From the NCBI RefSeq assembly GCF_963576545.1, contig NC_083651.1:23238248-23302247 (forward strand): a stretch of 64,000 nucleotides of DNA, given 5' to 3'. Shown in pieces: positions 54,516-64,000 of this stretch (the first letter of the stretch is position 1; every line of letters begins with the position of its first letter). A model generated the notes under the pieces. The model made no database searches, was not told the DNA's origin, and saw nothing but the letters and a program-made list of their open reading frames with translations. A program made the translations under genes and the position numbers. Origin of the DNA: Limanda limanda (taxonomy: Eukaryota > Chordata > Actinopteri > Pleuronectiformes > Pleuronectidae).

Positions 54516-55643
54516 TGGTCGGTGTGTCATTTGACAGCTGTGCACTCAACTACTGTGGGAAGTCTGCAGGGTCGGAGCCAGAGGCCACAGCTGTGATGGA
54601 CTTCGTTGGTAACAACCTTTTATATTGAACTACAATAGAATGGCCCTCAGTTATAAGACCACATTTAAATTCAGAAGATCTGTATTTTTATTTGAATCTG
54701 TGCCAAAAGACTGAGGAAGTTGATTATAACATATCATGGAAACCTATAAATCATGAAACGCAAAGATGAAAATCATCACTGACATCATTATTTAAGAATA
54801 GCTTTTAACTCTCTAAGCTGCTGTTCCTTGATGAGGTTAATGTTTATATGTCTTCTTCATGATTTGAATCCTCTCTTTTGCTCTGCCCGTCTCCAGGTGG
54901 GATGGTTGACCAGACTCTGTGTTTCCTCACCATCCACTCGGCTGGGCAGCTCATTCTCATGCCCTACGGCCACCCGGAGATCTCTGCACCCAACTACAAT
55001 GAACTGGTGAGTGTGTTTGTGTTTTTATTTAATGAATTTCAAGACTTTAAGGTGAGAGATGCATGTGTGATGTGTGAGCTGTGCAGGTCTCAGTCGGCAA
55101 GGCAGCAGCAGCAGAGATGGAGAAGTTTCATGGAATGACGTACACTGTTGGAACATCTCAAATACTGTGTAAGAGACTCACACACACACTCTGACCTGAG
55201 CACTCGTGCACACTGGCAAACAGTGAACTCTCAAACCAGAGCTCTCCATCTCTCTGTGTCCTTCTGTAACTGCAGATCCAAACTCAGGTTCAAGTGTTGA
55301 CTGGGCTCGTCTCATGGGAATCCCGTTCTCATACACCTTCGAGCTGAGAGACGAAGGTGCGTGGGACTTCAGTCGCTTGCTCACATTATAGTTATCAGCC
55401 AAATCTTATCAGTTCCTTAATGTTCCTCCAGGCGAGTTCAGCCACCTGCTACCAGAGGAGCAGATACAGCCGGCCTGTGAGGAGGCGTACGCAGGAGCTC
55501 TCTCCATCATCACATATGTTCACGACAAGGATTTCACCGACGCCGTCCTCCCCAACGCCGCTGTCCCCTCAGTTTCTGGGGTTGCTGTGACGATTCTGAG
55601 CATTATTATGCCTGTGTTACTCACTGCAGGGGTCTCAGAGTAA
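54516..55643 (+). CDS. second cpo 3' cassette, exons 7B-11B (partial; alternative exons or truncated pseudogene)
   Basis: Exons 54516-54608, 54897-55006, 55087-55168, 55276-55356 and 55432-55643 parallel cpo exons 7-11. All frames are open, all splice sites are intact (exon 10B has a normal GT donor) and the GPI-signal C-terminus is unchanged. Against cassette A I count six substitutions and one in-frame 3-base loss in about 580 bases: Asn to Asp in exon 7 (SFDSCALN), loss of Pro in exon 9 (GTSQILY), Arg to Val at the 255-equivalent (SGSSVDWA, codon GTT at 55296-55298), Lys to Glu at the end of exon 10, and two silent changes. Exons 1-6, with two zinc ligands, are deleted, so alone it cannot encode an active enzyme. 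Exon 7B is in the right phase to accept splicing from cpo exon 6 (donor at 48705). Confidence 0.85.
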
Positions 55644-55652
55644 GACAGTGAA

Positions 55653-55658
55653 AATAAA
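55653..55658 (+). terminator. polyadenylation signal of cassette B
   Basis: AATAAA lies ten bases after the cassette B stop codon, at the same place as in cassette A. Confidence 0.45.
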
Positions 55659-55885
55659 TGTGTTGGTTGAAGGAGATACTGTCTTACAAGGGCGCACTCT
55701 AATGACAGAGCTTTCAACAGAAATATTACAATAATTAATCTGACAATTGACATCTGCGTAGTGTTTATTAATGAAATATATATGAAATAAAGATATATAT
55801 ATTATTTTTAATATTAATTTAAGGGAACAGACTGGAATAACGGTCCATTTTCAGTGAGTTGATGCTGCTGTTGTGCATGCTTTGC

Positions 55886-55900
55886 ACAGCAGGGGGCAGC
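55886..55900 (+). promoter_or_regulatory. CTCF-like motif downstream of cassette B
   Basis: ACAGCAGGGGGCAGC is identical to the motif after cassette A at 50502-50516. Confidence 0.4.
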
Positions 55901-56394
55901 ATCGCTCTATTTTACACCTTCTCCTCCATGTGAGGATTCATCAGCTTGGGCCTGAAGGGGGGGGGGGGGGTAGTTCATCTTAAAATAAAAATGTTCACAT
56001 CATCTACTCAGCACTATGTCAATGGAGGAGTGGGTGAAGGGTTTGAGTCCACAAAACACTGATGGAGTTTCAGGGGTAAACAGTGTTGCAGCCAAATTCA
56101 ATACATGTTAAGTCAATGGTGAGTCCCTCTTCAGACGTAAATAAACAACAGAAATAAATAGTTTATAATCATGATGACTTTATTTAGTGAGCACATTTCA
56201 CCACAAAGTAAAAAAAGTTAAGGCAGTTTTATAGAGGATACAGTATGGACTAAATTTCAGGGATGTTGAAATGGCTACATACACACATACACACACACAA
56301 TGTGTAATTATACAATTGAGGTCTAATATTAATTCCCAGCAGAAGCTCATTAAATCAAACTGGTGCAGCAATATTGTTGAGACCCTAAAGCAAC

Positions 56395-57190
56395 AATTCC
56401 CTGGACTAATTCAGTCTTGGATCGATACGGATCCAGTCACCGAGGGACATTAACACTGACCACTGTACTGGTTTCAGTGGGAGAGAATGAGGGAAAAGAA
56501 AAGAGACAATGGATAGTTTCACAGGATTCAATGTGGTTTACTGCGATACATTTTGATTGCACATTTCCTGTAATGTTTCAACAATGAAGGCCATGTTGAA
56601 ACGTTAATCACGACCAACTAAAGGGAAATTATATTAATATGTTTATTCAGGGTTAAATGTGTATTCATAGGGTGACACAATACATGTAAACTCTCTGTAA
56701 ATCCCCCAGGAGGCAGCCAGGGTTCAACTTCCAGACGGGTCAGGTCCAAAGACCGGAAATCTCCTTTTTTTGTGCTGAGACTATTTGTGCTGAGAAAAAA
56801 GAAACCTTAGTGCTGCTCTGTTTCAAACAGTGAGTCCAAGATGATATCCCCAGTACAACGGCATGTTTCCCCACTCATTTTTAAAGACGTGAAGTCAATC
56901 ATGGGGCTCCTCAGTTCCTCTAAAACGCATGTTCATGACATTGCCACACACAGGGATAGAGAGAAAGCTCCTGTCCGACGTCTTTTGCCACATGCCTTCG
57001 TTGCCAGTCAATACGGATGAAACCAATTTTTACACAGTGTCGCTGATGATTGATGGGAATTATGCCCTGCTCTTCAACTGTCACTTGGAATCGATGAGGG
57101 TGGCGCCATCATCTGCATCTGCTGATCATTACAGCTGGTGATCGATGACAAAGCTGGTGAGAGATGACACGATCAGAGCAGCTCCTGATG
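56395..57190. other. intergenic, no gene recognised
   Basis: Unique-looking sequence after the duplicated unit; no exon or element was recognised on either strand. Confidence 0.45.
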
Positions 57191-57193
57191 ATT

Positions 57194-57550
<357 letters not shown>

Positions 57551-57553
<3 letters not shown>

Positions 57554-58819
57554 CTGATTAGCAGCCAGACACGGGGAGGGAACTCAAAACAAAAGCAGAG
57601 TCAAAGGTGGCTGGAAACAACCTGACACCAGAGACAAAGCTCAGGAAGCAGAGCGGCCATATTTCAAATCATCATTAGGTCAATGTTACAGCAGACAATA
57701 CAACTGATTTGTCTTTTCCCTCACACAGACCTGATGAAGCAGATTAGCTGAGGTTTTGATTTTTGAGTCCTAAAAATGAAGTGGATGTTTTTTCAAAACT
57801 TAAATTTTGATTATGTTTCTTATTTAGTTGGGAATGTTTGATTTTGACTTTATTTTTTCCTTTTCCGTCTCTATCTGTTTCTCCTTGAGTGTTAAATATC
57901 CTCGTTTTTTTAACTTTTATCACTTCTTTATCACAGAGTTTTTACTTTTCATCTGTAGATTATGTAATAATGAATATTCCAGTGTAGTAGCTGGTATTAT
58001 TTTAGTAAATCTAGTCAATCCTTCATGATATAATGATGTGTGGTCATGTGGGTTTGCTGCTCCTGTAAAAACATAGAGAATTTACTGTTTCTCTCTCTCA
58101 GTTCTCACCAGTGACCGTGTGAGTGACTGATGTATTTTTTATTTACTTAAGCAGGAGGAACTTTTCAACTGAGTCCAGCTTCCTGTCAAGTTTTTCTTCT
58201 TTTTTTTACACGAAATTCCCTGAAAATCTGTCTGAGAAATAACCCCATCATCTCTCTCACATTATTTCTTGCATCTTCATATCTCTCAAAAATCCTGCAA
58301 ACTGTTTTCCTTGTAGATTATAAAGTTTCCTCATTTGATTTTCTTCTGCCAACTGACATCTTAAAGTTGTTGTTTTAACCTCGGAGACTGACAGCTCGTT
58401 TTTTCACGAGCAACCGCATCTCCTTGAACCGTAAAAACAAGGCGAGACTCACTCCCTCTACGCCCCTGCCTGGTGCCCTCGCTCCAACTGTTGACCCGAC
58501 ATGAGATAACTATGAAAATAACTCACATCCTCTCTTTTTTTTATTTTTTTCTGTTCATGCACCAAGAGCTATGGCAACAGAAAGAGAGCGAGAGAGCCAC
58601 GATGGGGAGCAGTCTAACTTCAACATGTAAAAACTGTATTTCTCTCGCCGACTCGACAATGATGGAAACATACACAGTGTTTGATGAAGACTGATTCTGA
58701 TATGAAAACGCAGAATACGTTAATCTTGAAAATGATTCTCGGACAGATTGAATCACTTTGTTTCAGTTAATGTGGAAAATGGAAAGAAACTGGACATAAT
58801 TTTAAGTTATCAGGTAGAG

Positions 58820-58821
<2 letters not shown>
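57551..58821. other. intergenic, no gene recognised
   Basis: AT-rich, T-rich sequence. Short open frames here show no family resemblance and no splice context. Confidence 0.45.
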
Positions 58822-58901
<80 letters not shown>

Positions 58902-58916
58902 TGTGAGAGAGAGAGG
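58822..58916. repeat. (GT)n then (GA)n microsatellite
   Basis: About 70 bases of GT repeat passing into GA-rich repeat. Confidence 0.95.
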
Positions 58917-59005
58917 GTGAGCCTATCATGTTCATCATGTATTGAAATAGTGGGTTTATAGACCTACATGTTGATTTATGCTACCACTGGACTAAATAAT
59001 CATAT

Positions 59006-59063
59006 TGTGTGTGTGTGCGTGCGTGCGTGCGTGCGTGCGTGCGTGTGAGTGCGTGTGTGTGTC
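59006..59063. repeat. (GT)n/(GTGC)n microsatellite
   Basis: Tetranucleotide GTGC repeats flanked by GT repeats. Confidence 0.95.
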
Positions 59064-59888
59064 TGTAGTTTGTCTCCATTTGCACACTCTCGCTGGTGTA
59101 TGCATTTGAGCATCGTGACCTGACAGCTCATTGTGAATATCGACAGTAATCAATAGCTGCTCACGTCCTTGACCACTGTGCTTAAGATGACTGACACAAA
59201 CACACACACAACCCCCACCTCCCCTTCCACACACACTTTCAGTGGTACAGCTTTGCAAAGTCCAGTCTTTCCCTTTGTTTTCTTTGAAGGAAACCAGCTT
59301 CCACACAGTGTGCTGATTGGTTAAACAGAGGAGCGGGAGATTTACCACAGGTTCACTGTCGCTATACTTCCTATCACCTCTAGGTGGCAATGTTGAATAG
59401 CACAGAGACGGTGGCAACCATCAGGTGAGGCCGCAGGTCCTCAACTGTTTTCAACATAGTGTGTAAAACTTAACTCCAGCTAATGTTTGCACATAAATGA
59501 GCTGGAGAAACAAAGTTCTCTACATATGTTACAAGATCAAATCTCTGTAGTTTAAGGCTAAAAACTCTGCTTTTCCATATCTAAATTTGTACATTGCATG
59601 TTTCCCAAATGAAGAAAACTAGAGATTTGCTAAATATCAAAATACTTTTATTCTTCTGACTTTTCCACTCGCTCTTTGTGACTTTGTATGTGTGTATCTG
59701 TGTGTAGGCGTGCGTGGGTGGCGGTTCACACAAATGAGCATACAACTGTGAACTATAAAGCTTGATTTCTTTTAGCAGCACTTTCAACGAGAAATAAAAA
59801 GGCATCCGCTCAGTTATTCATTTATTTTTCATCTTTCCTGTCTTTCTCTTGCTCTGAACCCGCTGCGCTCTCTAGTTCACCGACTCAC

Positions 59889-60017
59889 CCCGATGAGATG
59901 GAGATGAGCACCCAGATGCACGGCCGCAGTAGAAGATGAATAATGCTCTGTAGTAATAAGGCGTGGATGTGCATGTACAGGTGCCAGCCAGAGTTTGGGC
60001 GTCTTTCCAGCCGTCCT
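59889..60017 (-). other. candidate exon, unidentified
   Basis: On the minus strand a 129-base stretch lies between a good acceptor (TCTGTCCTCAG) and a consensus donor (GGG|GTGAGTC). It is GC-richer than its surroundings and lacks stops in at least two frames, one beginning RTAGKTPKLWLAPVHAHPRL. No family was recognised. It could equally be a conserved non-coding element or part of a non-coding RNA. Confidence 0.25.
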
Positions 60018-63000
60018 CTGAGGACAGAGCGAGCGAGCGACCTTTAGCCCACATAAGAAGAATGACCCTGCATCATTTCTCATGCTGGCTGTGTCGGGGT
60101 CAGGGAGCCGCTGTCAGTCAGGGTCGGACCAGAAGAGGAAAAGTTGCTGATGTAATGAACAGCACCAGCCTTTTGTTTCCCACGTTCATATATTTTAAAT
60201 TAGAGGAAACATTAACGCTGCAGCAAAGCGATGTCCGAGTATTAACCTTTGGATTGATAATAAGGAGAGATTCTGAAACTTATCTCAGCCATCATTATCA
60301 TTATCCAAAACTCACAAGAACAGTTAGGGATGATGAACCATTTTTCATTTGGGAATGTGCCCTTTAACAAAGCTGTTTTTCCTTTTCCTTATCTCTCTCT
60401 TTATTTCAGTCAATCTCAAACACACACACACAAACAGTCTCGTGTTTAGACCGATACAGACGACCTGCAGGACCTGTTGCAGTTGAGATGCTTTGGTTGG
60501 ACAGTAGCCCTCCGGGACCCCGACACTACATTTTCACAACTCCACATTACTCTGTGATTCAATGGCGCAGGGTTCCCTATACCCAAACCTTAGGGGAAAT
60601 CCAGCCTTTCCACCGATGGGGCCTCTCGACTCCTAATCCTTGCTGGAATGTACTTTGAGTCCTCAGTGTGGGCCAGGGCATTGTCCGGTGCAGTCAGTGG
60701 AAATATTGGATTTAAACTTTGGTTTCACTGAAGGCAAACATTTAAACTTTCCGTAAAAACAATTTCTTGAATAAGAAGTTTGGCTAACATCTGAGGAAAA
60801 ATCATATATTGCATCTTTTGGGATAAGAATCTGTTTTGTGAGGATTTTAGGATTAATCTGCAACACTGGAAATTGTAATAACACACAAATAAATATTAAT
60901 TTACATTCAGTGACATTAGTGGAAATACATTTTTATTGTTGATTGGGCATTTATTGACCTTAAAGCCTTGTTAGCTGCTTGGCTATAAATATGAACTTGT
61001 ACCTGAAGTAGGAGGACACAGGATAACTCTGCAACACTGTTAATCTGCCACCTCATCCACTTTAAAAGAATGGATGGAGGTATTAAGTAGAACAGCAAGT
61101 TAGGATTGTATAATCTGCATAGTTTGTATTTGGGATCAGGGACGTGATGAACTGTATCTGCTAATTAGGCTTCCTATGTGGTTGTTTTTGTTTTTGTCCC
61201 TTTTTAGCTGCTGAGTTTTAAATGCTGGACTTTAACTTATTTTTCCTTTAATACAAAGAAGAAAGAAAAGAAAATGTCTAGACGGATCCTGAAAAAAGAT
61301 AGTGTAGTCGTGATTAATTTAATTGTAATAATAACATTAAACATTTGTTTATGTCGGGCGAAAGGAAAAAAAACATAAAAACCCTTCTGTGTATTAATAT
61401 ACTGTATACTGTGTACTTATATCTTCTTCTGTCGGATCTTATAGATGCACAGTGGAGGTTACTAGCTGCTCCATGGTCAAATGTTTGTGTACATGTTCAC
61501 CCTTCACTATTATGAGGACACACACACATTGCACATGTTTACAAGCACATGCAGCTTCACAAATGGTTTATGTGGAAAGAAAAAGCTTTTAGCACACGTG
61601 TTTATCCTCAAGGATGAAACACAATGAAAAGAAAATCCCTCAGGAAACTTTTAAAGAACGTGAACTCCCTGGAGAACGAGCATCTTCTGTGGCGAGCTCA
61701 TGTTGCACTAGTAGGCGGGAACAAATTCTTCATCCGTATACTTTCCTGTGTATACGGATGTCCTGTGTTGCCATGGTAATACATCACACTAAAGAAGACA
61801 TGATAGCCTTTCAGGGAGGCTCGAAGTTTTTCTTGTTCATATTTATCTGTTTGCCCAGATACCAAGAATGCAAAACACACACAGGAAGTTTGTATTTTGC
61901 GGCGCATCAAAGCACAGACACACAAATGTGTTCCTATTAGCCATAAACTCTGATTTAATCCTGGCTGAAGACACCAACACACACACACACAAACACATAT
62001 TTAAATCCTGATCTGCACACACTCATCATACTGGAACTCTGTAATGTAATAGAGAAAGTATAGCCTCACATCATACGGAGAGAGAGAGAGAGAGGGGACA
62101 GCAGAGGGTATACAGACAAACACACACATCATTAGTATAGTTTAGTGAGCCACCATGCATACAGACTACCTGTTTAAACCAATCATTACACCACCGCTGG
62201 CTCATATGTATCACTGAGCAGAGAAAAGGGGGGAGATGGCCGGGGAGCAGGAGGTAAACAGAGGAAGATGGATTGATCGGAGGGCGGAGACGAATAGATT
62301 GTTGGGTTATGACTAAATCAAGCTTGAATCTGCAGATCGACGGGAACCATCATGGAGCCGATGTACTTTGTTTGACCGCATAGGACAGTTTCCAAGGCGA
62401 GGCCAGGATGGAGGGATGAGGCAAAGAAGAAATGAGAAAAAGAGGAGACAATGGCAGGAGGAAGGATTTAACTTCCAAACAGGGCGGCAGTTTTTTTTCA
62501 GACCATCCAGGATGTATTGATAAACTGTGAGCGTGAGATGTGGAGGAGGACAGGTCAGGGCACGATTTAAAGGAGGAGAATCGATAAAAAAAAGGGAGAG
62601 GGGGGGTTGGGGTGTAACAGAGAGGCAGGGGTGGCAGGGTGTGTCGCTGCAGAGAGTGGGGAAGGAGAGGAAGATGTAAGGCCGAGATAAAGAGGAACGA
62701 TAAAAAGTGTAAGAGTGGGAGGGATTCCCGTGGCCGGACGGAGGGCTGGTAGTGAGGAGTAATGCGTCGTCGGGGAGGAGGAAGGGAGGAGGAAGGGAAC
62801 GTAAGTACACAGTAGGAATGAAACGGTGTCAGAGGCAGGGTGATGGATGGTGAGCGCTGGAGGCGGGAGGATGGCAAAGAAAGCTAGATGAGGGGAAGGA
62901 GGGATGAGGCAAGGAAAGGAACGATGAAAGGAATAACAATGCAGGGCTGCACTCACACTTCAACTGTATCAGGGTTCAGACTTTTTGACAGACTGAGCTG

Positions 63001-63339
63001 CAAACCAAACGGTTTCTAAGATGATTTAAACGTAATAATACAAAAGTAAAAATACATGTATATTCAGGGGATTAGTGGGAATTAAGTTTTTTATTAATTG
63101 GCCATTTATTGACCTTACACCCTTGTTTGTAGCCTGGATAAATATGAACTATTAATGGGGGTTAAACAAAACTGTAAGAAACTTTTGGAGGTTTACTGTT
63201 CGCTCTATAGCTTTGATTCAAAGCCACACATCATTGAAATGTTTTCCATGTTCAAGCACAGTGTGTTCAGCCAAAAGCTTAGAAAATAAAACCCAATTAA
63301 CATCTGGCTTTTGTCTGCATGGTTTCAATCGGCACTCAC
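60018..63339. other. intergenic, no gene recognised
   Basis: Contains a perfect 11-base inverted repeat at 61731-61760, short CA runs near 61978-61993, and a purine-rich stretch at about 62220-62960 whose minus-strand open frames (Ser/Pro/Leu-rich) look like composition artefacts. Confidence 0.45.
61731..61760. repeat. perfect hairpin, 11-base arms, 8-base loop
   Basis: CATCCGTATAC (61731-61741) and GTATACGGATG (61750-61760) are exact reverse complements around the loop TTTCCTGT. Confidence 0.9.
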
Positions 63340-63486
63340 TTCCAGGTGAAATGACTCTGCAGTAGACACAGGTTTTAAAGCAGCGATAGAAACACGAGAT
63401 CCGGGTGAACAAACCAATTTGGCAGGACGGTGAGGTGAGAGAGGCAACTCTGTCATCTCTGTGTTCCTGATGTTGACCATGATGCA
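63340..63486 (-). other. candidate exon, unidentified
   Basis: On the minus strand 147 bases (49 codons) lie between an acceptor TTTTTGTCTCCAG and a donor GAA|GTGAGTGCC. The frame in phase 0 reads MVNIRNTEMTELPLSPHRPA then KLVCSPGSRVSIAALK. I do not recognise it. With 59889-60017 it could belong to one minus-strand gene that extends beyond the window; that is speculation. Confidence 0.27.
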
Positions 63487-64000
63487 CTGGAGACAAAAAC
63501 ACAAAGGCAAAATACTCTAGTGGCAATGGGAAGGAGGAAATAACCTTTCGCAAGTTTATCTGCATTTCAAAAACCTTGCGTGTACCTACTTATTTTGTTA
63601 TTAAAGAGTTATGAATAAATTGTTTATCTAAAAGAGCAGTGGGCGATCAGATTTCAGCTGCCCTTGGAAAGAAGGAGGTAGCGATGGATTGAAAGGACAG
63701 CCGATGCAGAACATGGCGTTTGACTAATGGTAAAGGAAGGTGGCAGAATGGACAGAACGGGGAGCTGAGAGGAGAGGACGGTGAGGCGCAGATGGATGAG
63801 CAGAGTGTCATCCTGCTTAACTCATGTCTCCCAGGCCTGTAGTTCAATTCCTTTTCAGAATTAAAGCTCCATCTATCACCCCAACGTGCCTCGTTAGCAG
63901 CGAAGCTCCAGCCAATCCCCAACACGACCATTTACATTTAAAGTAAGACGGACGACTTACGAGCTTTAATCTGCCCGTGTTCCTGTCTTTTTCTCTGTTT
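63487..64000. other. window end, no gene recognised
   Basis: No exon with convincing splice context was found in the last 500 bases; a 94-codon minus-strand open frame at 63647-63931 has no recognisable similarity. Confidence 0.4.

Larger units (their letters stand above)
53578..56394. repeat. tandem duplication unit, copy B (internally deleted)
   Basis: Matches 44881-45455 (as 53578-54144) joined directly to 48753-50904 (as 54145-56394). The junction GATGAA|TCATCTTT shows no overlap between the two source ends. The deletion removed mreg exon 1, most of mreg exon 2, the shared promoter region and cpo exons 1-6. Confidence 0.9.

Noticed and set aside
53578..56394. Copy B as an uncollapsed allele (assembly artefact)
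   Set aside because: The 3.3-kb internal deletion, the different spacer, many intron indels and the divergent splice donor favour a true duplication, though read depth should be checked.
62313..62956. Overlapping 129-175 codon minus-strand frames
   Set aside because: The region is a purine-rich stretch; the frames are Ser/Pro/Leu-rich in all phases, lack splice context and resemble no family.

Overview
This window is vertebrate genomic DNA, almost certainly from a ray-finned (teleost) fish. The evidence is split genes with GT-AG introns, fibronectin, melanoregulin and carboxypeptidase O coding sequence that is close to but clearly diverged from mammalian, very many (CA)n/(GT)n microsatellites, and fish-type interspersed repeats (an L2-like LINE tail, tRNA-SINE-like pieces). 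A percomorph is likely but is inference.

Layout. (1) 1-11.8 kb, minus strand: the 5' part of fibronectin 1 (fn1). Twelve exons (11490 down to 2180) encode signal and propeptide, FN type I modules 1-6, two FN type II modules and FN type I modules 7-9, i.e. the whole 70-kDa assembly and gelatin-binding region (about 605 codons). The rest of the gene lies beyond base 1. (2) 11.8-41.3 kb: a long gene-poor interval with microsatellites, a 0.37-kb polypyrimidine tract, SINE/LINE fragments and possible conserved non-coding DNA; one unidentified candidate exon lies near 26.8 kb. (3) 41.3-45.8 kb, minus strand: a complete five-exon melanoregulin gene (mreg, 215 aa), keeping the FN1-MREG neighbourhood known in tetrapods. 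(4) 47.0-50.3 kb, plus strand, head-to-head with mreg: a complete eleven-exon carboxypeptidase O gene (cpo, 379 aa) with all catalytic residues, an acidic-specificity Arg, no inhibitory propeptide and a GPI-type C-terminus. (5) 53.6-56.4 kb: a second, partial copy of the mreg/cpo segment. It carries cpo exons 7-11 only, all open and with intact splice sites, but with the specificity Arg changed to Val. The copy was made by tandem duplication followed by a 3.3-kb internal deletion that fused mreg intron/exon 2 sequence to cpo intron 6. (6) 56.4-64 kb: no recognised gene; microsatellites, a perfect hairpin, and two unidentified minus-strand candidate exons.

The most interesting observation is the duplicated cpo 3' cassette. 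Exons 7B-11B are phase-compatible with exon 6 of the complete gene, so one promoter and one zinc-binding N-terminal half could in principle be joined to either of two C-terminal halves: Arg (acidic substrates) or Val (aliphatic/aromatic substrates) in the S1' pocket. This is a hypothesis; a simple 5'-truncated pseudogene is the alternative, and RNA-seq junction reads would decide it.
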